Notes: generated by a model from the sequence alone, not told the origin. 64,000 nucleotides of DNA from Streptomyces sp. NBC_00247 (GCF_036188265.1 NZ_CP108093.1:7221001-7285000), one strand, 5' to 3'. Shown: positions 1 through 8,863, counted from the first letter of the stretch. Numbers and translations are program-made.

Positions 1-28
1 CACTTTCACTGACGGAGAGGTATGACGA

Positions 29-244
29 GTGTTCTCGGACCCGCGTGTCCACACGCGTAAATGGGCCGCAAGGCATCCAATCTGTACCGGATTGGTCATG
101 GGAATGCTCTTCTATCTCGTGGAGATCCTCGCCACCACCGACGCTCTCGGTTCCCTGCCATTCGCCGTCGCGATCGCAGCGATCTTTACTCTGACCGCCT
201 TTGGCGAGAGGCGACGACGGAGGAAGCGCACGTTGTCACTCTGA
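29..244 (+). CDS. Small two-helix membrane protein, hypothetical
   Basis: This 71-residue protein of unknown function has a GTG start at 29 preceded by a good ribosome-binding site (GGAGAGG at 14-20, spacing 8). Residues ~19-36 and ~42-58 are hydrophobic and probably form two membrane helices. The chain ends in a strongly basic tail (RRRRRKR) that should stay in the cytosol. An ATG at 22 opens only a very short frame, so the GTG is preferred. The gene is monocistronic as far as can be seen, with no related neighbour. I do not recognise a family, so the call rests on the RBS, codon bias and hydrophobic pattern. Confidence 0.6.
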   Translation: MFSDPRVHTRKWAARHPICTGLVMGMLFYLVEILATTDALGSLPFAVAIAAIFTLTAFGERRRRRKRTLSL

Positions 245-781
245 CGTAAAACTGGGTGCTGCGGGGCCGCCCCCGGCCTCGCAGCACCCACCGCTCTTTC
301 AGGCCGACCGCTCATGGCAGACGGGCCGCGCGGCCGACTCCACGTGTCCGAGTGGCGCCGCCTTCACCAGGGTGGCATGCGCAGGTGAGAGCGGGAGGGA
401 CGGGCGGTGGTGCCCGTGGTCACCACCGCACCCCATCCGCCGCTCGTCGACACGTGGCGCGCATCCCGACGGGAGCGGTCCAGCCCGCTGCGAAGGGGTT
501 GTACGGGCTCCCGGGTGGGCGGCGTGACGGCTTCACCCAGGAGCCCGGTCCGACGGTCAGCCAGGAGCTCACCCCGGGTGCCGTTCATCAGACGATCCGC
601 CTCAGCTGCCGTTGCGCAGTGGCGGCGCGCCGCTGTGCTGGTTGCTTCGCTCGGCCGGGGCAGGCGGAGTGTTGTACGGTACCCAACCGGCACCATCGAT
701 CATCCGGCTGCCCGACCAACACCACCATCGACCTCGCTCGTCGGCTCAGGTACCAACCGGTCGCAACGCCGTTGAACCAGA
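245..781. other. Intergenic stretch, no convincing gene
   Basis: Open frames exist on both strands, but none has a ribosome-binding site, a plausible protein composition or a recognisable motif. The only structured element is the long hairpin that starts at 782. Confidence 0.4.
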
Positions 782-843
782 CTGAGCTCGTCCGCGCCGG
801 TGCCGACGAGAGATCCTGTCGGCACCGGCGCGGACGAGCTCAG
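782..843 (-). terminator. Perfect 26-bp inverted repeat, probable chaplin terminator
   Basis: Positions 782-807 and 818-843 are perfect reverse complements (26 bp) around a 10-nt loop. The hairpin lies ~120 bp beyond the stop of the chaplin gene on the minus strand. No U-tract follows on either side, as is usual for Streptomyces terminators. The stem is unusually long for a terminator, so another role is possible. Confidence 0.6.
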
Positions 844-961
844 CTGTGGATGGATTTTCGGGGCAGAGGGTGCGGGTCACTGCGGCCCCGGGCAGGTGCG
901 TACGGCTGGCACCACCTGATCGGGGCCCCCGAGTACCTGGGCCCGGCGAAGCCAGGGGGTC

Positions 962-1279
962 CTACTTGCTGTAGTCGTCCATGTGGCCCTCGTGGCCGTT
1001 CTGCTTCTCGTCGTGGCCGCCGTAACCGCGGTCGTAGCCGCCGCCGTTGACGCAGGTGTTCCCGAAGGTGGGGTTCAGCAGGCCGATGATGTTGAGGGAG
1101 TTCCCGCACGCGTTGATGGGGATGTGGATGGGGATCTGGACGACGTTGCCGGACAGCACGCCCGGCGAGCCGAAGGCGGCGCCCTGTGCTCCGGCGTCCG
1201 CGCCGGCCGTGCCGGCACCGGCGAACATCAGGGCGCCCGCGGCCGCGGCCAGAACCACTGTGCTTCTCAGCTTCAACAT
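962..1279 (-). CDS. Short chaplin with charged C-terminal tail
   Basis: Chaplins are secreted, self-assembling amphipathic proteins that coat aerial hyphae and lower surface tension. This 105-residue protein has a signal peptide (residues 1-~28, ending AGADA) and one chaplin domain (~37-78) with the family hallmarks GSPGVLSGN, a VQIPIHIPIN strand, and the cysteine pair C58/C76 (ACGNS, NTCVN). The ATG at 1279 has GGAGAG just upstream. An upstream in-frame start would place a non-signal extension in front of the signal peptide and is rejected. Unusually, the domain is followed by ~27 residues rich in Gly, His, Asp, Glu and Lys (GGYDRGYGG onward). Known short chaplins normally end soon after the second cysteine. 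No sortase signal is present. Confidence 0.92.
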   Translation of the reverse strand: MLKLRSTVVLAAAAGALMFAGAGTAGADAGAQGAAFGSPGVLSGNVVQIPIHIPINACGNSLNIIGLLNPTFGNTCVNGGGYDRGYGGHDEKQNGHEGHMDDYSK

Positions 1280-1332
1280 TGAGCTCTCCGCGCTTCGAGT
1301 GCCGCCGCTCGGTCGCGGCGGCTCCCTCCACG

Positions 1333-1665
1333 ATGCGGGCCCGCCGTCCCTCAGCCTGCCGACACGCCTGGCCACCGCTCAGAGCCCCCTGTACGGCCGC
1401 TCTCTCGTACGCCGTTGGCCGAAGCCGGCTACACCCCAGGCGGCTCCTCGTCCTGGTGCTGCTGCTCCTGGCGGCCGTGGTCGGTGCGTCCATCGTGCAC
1501 CTCTGGCCCGGGTCCCTGGTGCCGGTGACCCGGATCGGAGGCGTGGGCGCGGCGGCGGGCTCCCTCGCCGGTGTCGCCGCGCTGGCCCGGCGACCGTGTC
1601 CGGCCCCGGAGCGGGCTGCCCGCCCTGCGCGGCCGAGGCCGCCCAGGCCCGCTGGCGAGCAGTGA
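1333..1665 (+). CDS. Possible small membrane protein
   Basis: This weak candidate of 110 residues has an ATG at 1333 without a clear ribosome-binding site. It contains two hydrophobic segments, LVLVLLLLAAVVGASI and a glycine/alanine-rich one, between arginine- and proline-rich ends. Codon use in the hydrophobic part is Streptomyces-like. It lies in the divergent space between the chaplin and the GNAT gene. It may be a real two-helix protein, a remnant of one, or noncoding. Confidence 0.3.
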   Translation: MRARRPSACRHAWPPLRAPCTAALSYAVGRSRLHPRRLLVLVLLLLAAVVGASIVHLWPGSLVPVTRIGGVGAAAGSLAGVAALARRPCPAPERAARPARPRPPRPAGEQ

Positions 1666-1796
1666 ATGCACCCCACCTCGTTGCCCTCGTCCGCGCCGGG
1701 GCCCGTTTCGAACGCGGCCTGCTCGTTGAACGGCCGCAGACGACCGCGGCGTGAATAGGGTGGCGGGCCTGCCTCGAAGTTCGAGATCATCCGGTC

Positions 1797-2780
1797 ATGT
1801 TGGATGGCACCACAGGACAGGACCTTCCGGTCGGCTTCGGGTTCCGGCCGTATCGCGGCGACGAAGACCACGGCGCCATGGCCGCGGTGCGGCGGGGGTG
1901 TGCTGAACGGGACCGGGTCGATGCCCATTCGGTTGTGGAAGGGCTCCCGACAGCGGCCGAGATCGCGGAGGCTTCTGCCAAGTTGGAGGAGCCGTCCAAG
2001 AACCAGATCCTGGTGGTGTGCGACGGGAGCGTCGTCGGCTACTCGACGATCCGGTGGTGGCAGGAGCGGGACGATACGTGGCTGTACCTGCACCGCGGCT
2101 ACCTCTTGCCCGAGCATCGCGGCCAGGGCATCGGGTCAGCCATGCTGAGCTGGGCCGAAGAGCGGATCCGCCAGCTCGTCAAACAGCATGGAACGGCGCG
2201 GACGGCAGTGATCGGCGCGAACGCCACGACCTCCGAGCAGGATGCCACGGCACTTCTGCGTGCAGCCGGCTACCGACGTGTCTTCAGTCTGGTCGAGCTG
2301 GAGCTGGGCGATCTGCAGCAGATGCCCGAGCCGGGCGACGAACTGCCGACCGGGATACGGACGGGGCCGATCGGGACACGCCACTACGGTGCAGCCTGGA
2401 GGACGGTCGTCGATTCGTACGCGGACAGCGGCTTCACTCAGAGATGGCCGTTCCAGGACTTCGTCGACACCGCCGACCCGGCATGCTGGAGGGCTGCCTG
2501 GAACGGGCAGGACATGGTCGGCGTCGCCCTCTGCTCCATCCGCCGTCACGACCACACCGTGGGCGAGGTGGAAGAGCTGAGTATTCGGACGGACCAGCGA
2601 CGCCTCGGAATCGGCCGGGCCCTGCTGCTGGACGGGCTGCAAAGCCTTCGCGAACAGGGTGCAACGACCGCCCGGCTGTTCACGGGCACGGCAAATCCAC
2701 ATCGGTCCTACGACCTCTACGAGAGCGTGGGGTTCCGGCGGCAGAACGAATACGTCCGCTACCGCAAGCCGCTTGCTTGA
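1797..2780 (+). CDS. Tandem GNAT-family N-acetyltransferase
   Basis: This is a 327-residue protein with two GNAT folds in tandem. The first carries the acetyl-CoA pyrophosphate-binding motif RGQGIG at residues 108-113, and the second carries RRLGIGRALL near residue 268 followed by a typical GNAT C-terminus (YDLYESVGFRR). GNAT enzymes transfer an acetyl group from acetyl-CoA to an amine. Tandem GNAT proteins include mycothiol synthase, but this protein lacks enough recognisable similarity to assign that substrate. In tandem GNATs usually only one half is catalytic, and here both keep the binding loop. The start is the ATG at 1797. It appears monocistronic. The substrate is unknown. Confidence 0.85.
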   Translation: MLDGTTGQDLPVGFGFRPYRGDEDHGAMAAVRRGCAERDRVDAHSVVEGLPTAAEIAEASAKLEEPSKNQILVVCDGSVVGYSTIRWWQERDDTWLYLHRGYLLPEHRGQGIGSAMLSWAEERIRQLVKQHGTARTAVIGANATTSEQDATALLRAAGYRRVFSLVELELGDLQQMPEPGDELPTGIRTGPIGTRHYGAAWRTVVDSYADSGFTQRWPFQDFVDTADPACWRAAWNGQDMVGVALCSIRRHDHTVGEVEELSIRTDQRRLGIGRALLLDGLQSLREQGATTARLFTGTANPHRSYDLYESVGFRRQNEYVRYRKPLA

Positions 2781-3114
2781 TCGACCGGCAATCGGGCTGT
2801 CCGGTCATCCACAGGATTTGACAATAGCTCCTCGGATCTCCAGCTCCCAGCCTCTTGACCCTTCGGCACGATCGCGGAGCTGTGTCAGGCTCCACGGCCT
2901 GCTCCCGGCTTCACGAACGCGGCGCTGCGCGGCGTCGTCGGTGGGCAGCAGCTTTCCCGTTCCACGTGTGTGAGCGGCGGTGGACTCGGGCGCATGCCCA
3001 GTGGATGGGGGCTTCTGCCGGAGCTCGGATGGCCCCGTTGTGGGCGGGAGCGTCCTGAGGCCGAAGTCGGGTAACGCGGGTCAGCCGGTAGCCGTGGGCA
3101 GGAGCGATCGGCCG

Positions 3115-3162
3115 TGGGCCGGGCCCTCGCCGTGAGGCGACTCGCGGGGGCCCGGCCCATGC
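3115..3162 (-). terminator. GC-rich hairpin after the first four-cysteine gene
   Basis: GGGCCGGGCCC near 3117-3127 pairs with GGGCCCGGCCC near 3148-3158. The hairpin sits 20-60 bp past the stop of the minus-strand gene ending at 3179. It is a probable intrinsic or attenuating terminator without a U-tract. Confidence 0.55.
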
Positions 3163-3178
3163 GGAGGTGGACGGGTGG

Positions 3179-3802
3179 TCAGATGGGCAGGACGGAGAGG
3201 TTGGCGGGTCCGGCGACTTGGGTGATGCCGGTGGTGAGGCAGGCGAGGAGGTCGGTGTTGAGCAGGACGATCTCGTAGAGGATCTGGTCTCCGGCGAAGT
3301 CGCCGGAGGTGATGGTGGCGAGCACGATGACGACGTTCTGGCCGGTGGGCCGCTGGGTCAGCGAGATGCCGCCCTCGAAGTGTGAGGTGCCGGTGGGGGT
3401 GCCCGAGGCGTTCTTCCAGTGGATGGTGCCGGATACGCCGGTGACGGGCAGGCTCACCGTGCACGACAGCAGGGCCTGGCCGTCGGCTTCGTAGTCGGCG
3501 AAGGCGTGGTCGGGGGAGGTGCTCACGCAGGGGCCGAACGGGCCTTCGGCGTGGAAGGACACATGTTGGGGGAGGAGTTTGAGGCCGGGTGAGAACTGCT
3601 GGGTGGCGTATCCGGGGCAGTCGATCAGGGCCGACACGGACGCGGGGGTAGCTGAGGCGACGGGCGCCGACAGGCCGAGTGAGGCCAGCAGCGCGGCGCA
3701 GACGAACAGCAGGCTGATCACGGGTTTGCGGGCCTTGCCGCGGGCCGTGGCCGTACGGCTGCGTGGGGACAACGGTCTGAGAGTGTCGAGGAGGTGCTGC
3801 AT
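3179..3802 (-). CDS. Secreted four-cysteine family protein (paralogue A)
   Basis: This 207-residue exported protein belongs to a family with four members in this window. The ATG at 3802 has a strong RBS (GGAGG, spacing 5). An upstream in-frame extension lacks one and is rejected. The signal region is long (hydrophobic LLFVCAALLASLGLSAP, cleavage after VASA, ~residue 52). The mature part has exactly four cysteines in family positions: DCPGY, GPCVS, LSCTV and LACLTTG. It also shares the motif W(K/N)N followed by a Thr/Ser-rich strand, and the stretch ATITSGDFAGD. It probably has a beta-sandwich-like extracellular fold with two disulfides (inference). Paralogue B lies 153 bp upstream on the same strand. 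Function is unknown. This copy is the most divergent of the four. Confidence 0.8.
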   Translation of the reverse strand: MQHLLDTLRPLSPRSRTATARGKARKPVISLLFVCAALLASLGLSAPVASATPASVSALIDCPGYATQQFSPGLKLLPQHVSFHAEGPFGPCVSTSPDHAFADYEADGQALLSCTVSLPVTGVSGTIHWKNASGTPTGTSHFEGGISLTQRPTGQNVVIVLATITSGDFAGDQILYEIVLLNTDLLACLTTGITQVAGPANLSVLPI

Positions 3803-3955
3803 GGTGGCCTCCTTCAGGCGAAGGACGGAGCGTGGATGGAGGTCGTGCCCGGTCTGGAGGCCCTTCGGCACAGTGCTGGACACGCTGGGCGACCGCCACC
3901 GCCCCTGCGCTGGACCGGGGCGGTGCGCAGGTGGGGCCCGACGGCGACGCGGTTC

Positions 3956-4528
3956 TCAGACCGGCGCGATGATCAGGGTGTTGAGGACACTGTTCGTTTC
4001 GCTCAGGCCGCCGGTGAGGCAGGCGGTGAGGTTGAGGTTGGGCTCGACGGTGACCCTGGTGGCCGTCTGCCCCAGACCGAGGCCGGATGTCACCGCACCG
4101 ATGCTGGTGACGGTGACCGTCCCGTCGACGGCCCTGACCGCGGTGCTGCTGGCGAAGAAGATGGTGCTGGACGTTCCGTTGTTCCAGTGGTAAGTCGCTG
4201 TGTTCGAGCTGAGCGGGCTCTGTACCGACGCCAGGCAGGACGTGGACGGCAGGTTGACCGTGTGGCTGCCCGAACCGCTGCTTACCCCGCTGAGCAGGGA
4301 CACACAGCTGAAGTGGTCCGTGATCTGCAGGGATGTGGGGCCGGGTGTGTACGTGAGAGGCGGGGTGTACACGGTGTTCCGGGTTCCCGTCAGGCAGGTG
4401 ATGTCGACGGGGGTCGCGTGCGCCGTGGCGGCCGGCAGTGCGACTGAACCGGCCAGGCCCAGAAGAGCGGCCGCCGCGCAAGCGGCCAGCCGCGCTCGCG
4501 GCGAGCGGCCTCGGGTGTTTCTGTGCAT
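3956..4528 (-). CDS. Secreted four-cysteine family protein (paralogue B)
   Basis: This is a 190-residue secreted protein. The ATG at 4528 is preceded by GGAG at spacing 7. The signal peptide has a basic N-terminus (HRNTRGRSPRAR), a hydrophobic core and an ATAHA cleavage site near residue 37. The mature protein starts with the family motif (ITCLTGT, then YTPPLTYTP) and keeps the four cysteines (TCL, FSCVS, TSCLA, TACLTGG), the HWNNGTSST strand and GAVTSGLGLG. It closes with hydrophobic beta-strand-like residues and no anchor, so it is probably released or loosely wall-associated. It lies upstream of and codirectional with paralogue A. No function can be assigned. Confidence 0.82.
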   Translation of the reverse strand: MHRNTRGRSPRARLAACAAAALLGLAGSVALPAATAHATPVDITCLTGTRNTVYTPPLTYTPGPTSLQITDHFSCVSLLSGVSSGSGSHTVNLPSTSCLASVQSPLSSNTATYHWNNGTSSTIFFASSTAVRAVDGTVTVTSIGAVTSGLGLGQTATRVTVEPNLNLTACLTGGLSETNSVLNTLIIAPV

Positions 4529-5766
4529 GGAGATTCTCCTCGGTTCCAGTGGTTGTGGGTCTTTCGTTCTGTCACCGCGCCTGCAGGTGTGGGCGCAGAC
4601 GGGTGAACGTGTCGGGTGCGTCAGCGGGGCCCGCCGGTGCGCTGCGGTGCGCCGGGGCGGGCCCCGCGCGGCGTGGTCAGGACTGGTTCGAGGTACCGGG
4701 CCGAAGCCAAAGCTCGACCGACTCATGGCACCGTCAGGCTCACGGGGCCGCTGGGGCGGTTTGGTCCGGGCGTCCCGAAAGTTCCTTCAGGGGGCAGGAC
4801 ATGAGGAGGCCGGGCCGGCAGGGCGACCGCTCCCTGGATGAAGTTGCGCATGAAGATTCCTTGGTGATGGCGCGGGACCCAGGGCCTCGCGTTCGCTGCT
4901 CGCCTGGGCGTGCGGCCCGACTCTTTCCCGGTCCCGCCGGGCGGGCCCCGGGCCATGCCGAAGCGCTCTGCGGCATGCCGGAGTCGGTTCTGCGCCGTCC
5001 AGGCGGCGTGTGCGGGTAACTGATTGCCGCGGCTCCGTTGAGGCGTGCCGCGGCGGTGACGCGTGCCGTGCGAAGCCGGCTCAGCGTCCAGTGGGGGCAG
5101 CAGAGCCACCCGAAGAGAGCAAGCACACTCTTCGCCGCAGCCCCCGCAATCGCAAGGCACTTGGTGATGGTTGAGCACAGCGGACACCGTCGTGACCCAC
5201 GAGGCGAAGCGGAGGCGCTCGAAACCGGCGCGCGAGGCAGTAACGCACACCTCAATGCGCCCCCCATTCCCGGGATGGTCACGCCACAGGCTGCCGAACA
5301 GAGCGATAGGCACGCCTGCGGAACCGACCACAGGCCGTTCCGCACCTGTGCGGCTTCATACACCTCGAGGAACAGCGATCGTCGAAAGGTTCCCGTGTGA
5401 GCTGTCGACCAGCCGGCTCCTCAACGTCGAAGAGAAGCGACGCCAGCAGCGCGAACGCGGACAGCCAGCCACTCGTCACAGTGGTGTCCGTACAGCTGCC
5501 GCCACCCGCCCGGCAGAACTGGCCACGTAGCGGGGCTGCGCTCGCGCTGTTGGCGGTGGGCGACGTCGGCTGCGCTCGGCCGGCGGACTTGGGATACGCC
5601 TCTTGCCTCTTCTGCTCGGCAAGCGCACGGTAGATGCACGCGACGCTGGGGGCGCGCCCCCTTGCGCAGACTCTCGTCCAGCAAAGCATGAGATCACAGA
5701 AACCCGCCGCCCCCTGGCGTCATGCAAGGGACTGATGGCGTAGGCGACCGAGCACTGGAGCCGAAC
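4529..5766. other. Long intergenic region between divergent paralogues B and C
   Basis: No convincing gene is seen in these 1.2 kb. A 42-codon minus-strand frame (4723-4851) has AAGGA before its ATG and begins MRNFIQGAVALPA, but its composition is not informative, so it is noted only as a possible small peptide. Other frames are arginine- or proline-rich shadows. The region must contain promoters for paralogue B (minus) and C (plus). Confidence 0.35.
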
Positions 5767-6309
5767 ATGAAACGTGTACTGAGTCTCGCCGTCGCGACAT
5801 TAGTCATGTGGGTCGGCTCGGTCGCCTTCCTGACCGCACCGGCCAGTGCGGGTGTGCTGGACATGACGTGCACTCCGCCGACGAGCGTCCTCAACAGCTA
5901 CAGCCCCGCGCTCACCCTCGCGCCGCAGACCGTGACCGTCTCGACGACCGCTCTCTACGGCCCATGTGTCTCCCTGTCGCAGCCGGCGATCACCTCAGGG
6001 ACACGCAGCGCGTCCGTGACGACGACGACCAGCTGCGCTGACCTGCTCGGGCCCGGTACGTTCACGTACACGATCACCTGGAACACCGGGCAGACCAGCA
6101 CTGTGAGCACCAACTACACCAGGGTCGCGGCTGGTGGGGTCTACACCGTCACCGCCACCGGAGTCGTCACCGCCGGGGTGTTCGCCGGGGACACCGTCCT
6201 GGTCAACTACACCGGACCGTCCATCGACATCACCCTGTGCACCCTCGGCCTCGGGACGGTCTCCAGCCTCTACCTTCCCCTTGGCACGCTGGAATTCACG
6301 TCGGTCTGA
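5767..6309 (+). CDS. Secreted four-cysteine family protein (paralogue C)
   Basis: This is a 180-residue secreted protein. The ATG at 5767 follows CTGGAG at spacing 6. The signal peptide is MKRVLSLAVATLV... ending PASAG (~residue 29). The mature domain shows every family feature. It has the four cysteines MTCTPP, GPCVS, TSCAD and TLCTLG. The entry motif is YSPALTLAPQTVTV, the central strand is WNTGQTSTVSTNY, and the late motif GVVTAGVFAGDTVLVNY is nearly identical in type to that of the copy at 56 kb. It is in opposite orientation to paralogues A and B. No anchor or catalytic motif is visible. Function is unknown. Confidence 0.84.
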   Translation: MKRVLSLAVATLVMWVGSVAFLTAPASAGVLDMTCTPPTSVLNSYSPALTLAPQTVTVSTTALYGPCVSLSQPAITSGTRSASVTTTTSCADLLGPGTFTYTITWNTGQTSTVSTNYTRVAAGGVYTVTATGVVTAGVFAGDTVLVNYTGPSIDITLCTLGLGTVSSLYLPLGTLEFTSV

Positions 6310-6314
6310 TCTGA

Positions 6315-7000
6315 TCCGTGCCGTCTGGGACACGCACAGCCCCGCCTGGCCGGCACGTCGCACCGCCGGTGCAGGGCGTGCGCGGTCCATGCGGCCGCTT
6401 CCGGTCCCTGGTCCGAGGAGGCGAGGTAGAGCGCCGGGCGGTGCAGCAGCACCTCGCTCTCGCCTTGGCGGGTCGCTGCCTCGGTCGTGTCCCGCAGCCG
6501 GTCGAAGAACACCGCCCGGTCCGCGGCCGCCAACGTCGGTGCGACGGGGACCGGACCGCGCCGGGACACGGGCACCCGTCGGGCGAGCGTCGGCGGAACG
6601 GTGCCGTTCACCGCCCAGGGTCTCGGGCTGTCCGATCAGCGCGCACCGGCCGTGCGACGCCGGATGCCTGCCCGGCCCGTGCGTGCGCAGCATCTCCTCC
6701 GGACGACCGCGGTGCTCCACCACGAACGCCTCCAGGCGCTCGATGTACCCTTGACGTTCCGCGTCGCGCTCAGCGCCACGTCCAGGAACTCCCGGTCCGG
6801 CCAGTGCCGTTCGCCGGGCGCGGCCAGGGCCCACGGGAACCGCTCCGCCACCGGGGTCGCCGCCGACTCGCCCACCGGAGCCTCCTTCCGGGCGGGAAAG
6901 GCCGGCCGCCGAAGGCGTCCGAGTACCTGCGCGCCGGAGGCAGCGGGCCCGCGCGGTGTGGTTGCGGTCGTGTCGGCGATGCGCAACAGGTAGCTGGCGA
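6315..7000 (-). pseudogene. Frameshifted remnant of an unrecognised gene
   Basis: Protein-like sequence runs on the minus strand but hops between frames. From ~6986 to ~6775 it reads RIADTTATTP... to PDREFLDVALSA. It then continues in another frame as ERDAERQGYIERLEAFVVEHRG to ~6690, and in a third frame (~6590-6340) as RDTTEAATRQGESEVLLHRPALYLASSDQGPE. The joins read naturally, so one gene appears to have suffered at least two frameshifts. No start with an RBS was found and I do not recognise the family. It lies convergent with paralogue C. Confidence 0.45.
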
Positions 7001-7289
7001 CGGCGCGGACACCCGTCCTGGAACCGCGTCCCGGGCCCGCTCGGCGCGCTGCTCTCGCAGATCCGGGCGTGGGACCGGGCGTCCATCCGCGTACGAACTC
7101 GTCCGGCCCTGGGGACCTTCACAGGGCCTTTGCGTGCGCGTGCTGCGCCGGGGCCTCCCTGGTCTCCTCTCGAAGTCCTGTCGCGGTTCCTCAATCCAAT
7201 TACCTATGTCCTGTCGATTCGGCACGATGGCATGAGAACGGTCGGCAGCCCGGGGGGAGACTTTGGGCAGCTCCGGACGGGGGGAAGCA

Positions 7290-8537
7290 ATGAGGAAGAA
7301 CCAAGATAAACGCCGCGTGGTGACCGCCGAGATAGCGGCGGACGAAGCGGATACCGGGGACTTAAGCCCTGCCTTACCCCGACAGTCTCGTGCCCGAGGG
7401 GTGCTTCTCCTGGCTGCCGCGCTACTAATGGGCTCTGGGGGAGTCTGGTCGGCGGTGGAAGGGGTCACCCACTGGCAGGCCTCCCGGCCTGAGACCCTCT
7501 CAGGTGGGCTCCCGCCCGAGGTGGTCGCCGATGCGTTCGGCCTGCGGGACCCCTTGTGGTACGCGACGGTCGTTGCCGCGGCTGTGATCGTGGCCGGTGC
7601 CACGGCGTTCGGGGCGGTACGCGCCGTGGTGCTGCGACGTCCTGGGGGTGGGCAGGGTTTCATCCGGCTGCGGCTTTTCCTGCCGATCATGGCGTTCAAC
7701 GCGGTCGTCGGATGGGGGGACGACTTGCCGGTGCCCTGGTGGGACTTCGACCTACTCGTTCCCCTTGTCGTGGTCTCCGCCCAGACCTTGATGTTCGGCG
7801 CGCGTCGTCTCGCCGTCCTTGGACGGCAGCACCTTGCGGAGATAATCGAGTCCCCTGGAGAACTCCGCAGAAACTCGTTCACGCTCTACCTGAGGTCCTT
7901 CGAGGACGACGTCCGGCGGACGGCGCTGGAGGAGACCCGACGCCCCGCCCCCGGGCCGGGCGCCGTGATGTCGGACCTGAGCCTGTCCTCACTGACCGAG
8001 GAGGAGCAACTGGCACAGGCACTGAAGTCGGTGGCACCGATGGTCGCGGTGGGCCGCCCCGGGGAGAGACTCCCTCTGGTCGGTGCCCGGCGGCTGTATC
8101 TGCCGATCGACGACTGGCAGGACACCGTCAGGGACTTGATGGGGCGTGCGCGGCTCGTGGTGATGGCGGTGGGACAGGGCCCAGGACTCCTGTGGGAATT
8201 CAGCGAGGCGACACGGCTGCTCCCCGCGACACGGCTCGTTCTTCTGGTAACCAGTCGCGAGGCGTACGAGACGTTCCGAGCCCAGGCGGCACCACCCCGG
8301 GAAGACGCAGCGCGACCGGGACAGCCTGTTTGGGCACCGCCCGTCCTGCCGCCCTATCCCGACAGCGAGCCTTCGGCCGAGCTCACATTGAAGGGCGCTG
8401 TGTACTTCGACGCCGACTGGGCCTCACATTTCGTGCTCTTCAAAGCACGCAGGATATTGGGCGGAGTTGCCCGAGGGGCCATGGAGGATGGGCTCAAACC
8501 GGTTCTCGACCGGTACCGTCCTGGCCGCCACCGGTGA
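7290..8537 (+). CDS. Membrane protein with conserved cytosolic nucleotide-sensor-like domain
   Basis: This is a 415-residue protein. The ATG at 7290 follows a G-rich RBS (GGGGGGAAG). Hydrophobic segments near residues 36-58, 91-110, 129-142 and 153-165 form a membrane N-terminal half. The cytosolic half begins with YLRSFEDD, then LTEEEQLAQAL, VAVGRPGERLPLVGARRLYL, DDWQDTVRDLM, ARLVVMAVGQGPGLLWE and a conserved late segment. This order of motifs is shared by many actinobacterial membrane proteins of unknown function. The alternating beta/alpha pattern and the final GLLWE step resemble TIR- or SLOG-like folds, but this is inference from motif style and no catalytic residue can be proven. It stands alone, with lower GC in its first 100 bases. 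Confidence 0.75.
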   Translation: MRKNQDKRRVVTAEIAADEADTGDLSPALPRQSRARGVLLLAAALLMGSGGVWSAVEGVTHWQASRPETLSGGLPPEVVADAFGLRDPLWYATVVAAAVIVAGATAFGAVRAVVLRRPGGGQGFIRLRLFLPIMAFNAVVGWGDDLPVPWWDFDLLVPLVVVSAQTLMFGARRLAVLGRQHLAEIIESPGELRRNSFTLYLRSFEDDVRRTALEETRRPAPGPGAVMSDLSLSSLTEEEQLAQALKSVAPMVAVGRPGERLPLVGARRLYLPIDDWQDTVRDLMGRARLVVMAVGQGPGLLWEFSEATRLLPATRLVLLVTSREAYETFRAQAAPPREDAARPGQPVWAPPVLPPYPDSEPSAELTLKGAVYFDADWASHFVLFKARRILGGVARGAMEDGLKPVLDRYRPGRHR

Positions 8538-8614
8538 TACAGCCCGTGTCGCGCCGTGCTGGCCCAGCAGTCAATTCCCTGATGAGCGCATCCATGAGTC
8601 TGCGTAGCGTCGAG
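8538..8614. other. Junction of intact gene and inserted fragment
   Basis: This short stretch joins the membrane protein gene to a truncated DUF6415-like fragment. No gene is seen. Confidence 0.3.
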
Positions 8615-8863
8615 TTCACCGCCCGCGCCGTCGCCGCCGAGCTCCGCCAGCGAGCCGACCACTGGCCGAAGGCACGCGGACCCAAGGCGCTCGCCGGCCT
8701 CGTCCTGCGCGAGGTGGAAGGGCAGCCGTCCCCGCTGCCCGAGGGCCCCGTGAGCTGCGACAAGGCGGGCGCCCCTACCGTGCGCGCCCTCTACGAACGC
8801 CTGGACCCACCTGGAAGCCGTCCCCGGTCGCTGCGGGAAGGGTCAAAACCGAGCAGCGGTTGA
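8615..8863 (+). pseudogene. 3' fragment of a DUF6415-like gene
   Basis: The translation from ~8615 (ARAVAAELRQRAD, then GPKALAGLVLREVEGQ, SPLPEGPVSC and TVRALYERLD) matches the last ~80 residues of the intact gene at 47014-47466 closely. Even the stop context (AGCGGTTGAGC) is shared. The N-terminal half (LYDP...PLDRE region) is missing, so this is a truncated relic. Confidence 0.7.

Noticed and set aside
782..843. A telomere-like or replication-origin palindrome
   Set aside because: Single hairpin only. Streptomyces telomeres have multiple packed palindromes, and the position behind a gene fits a terminator better.
840..2117. A 425-codon minus-strand frame
   Set aside because: It covers the chaplin in the wrong frame and is antisense to the GNAT gene; composition is random GC-rich.
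3081..4481. A 466-codon minus-strand frame
   Set aside because: It overlaps two signal-peptide-bearing four-cysteine genes in another frame and is His/Arg/Pro-rich.
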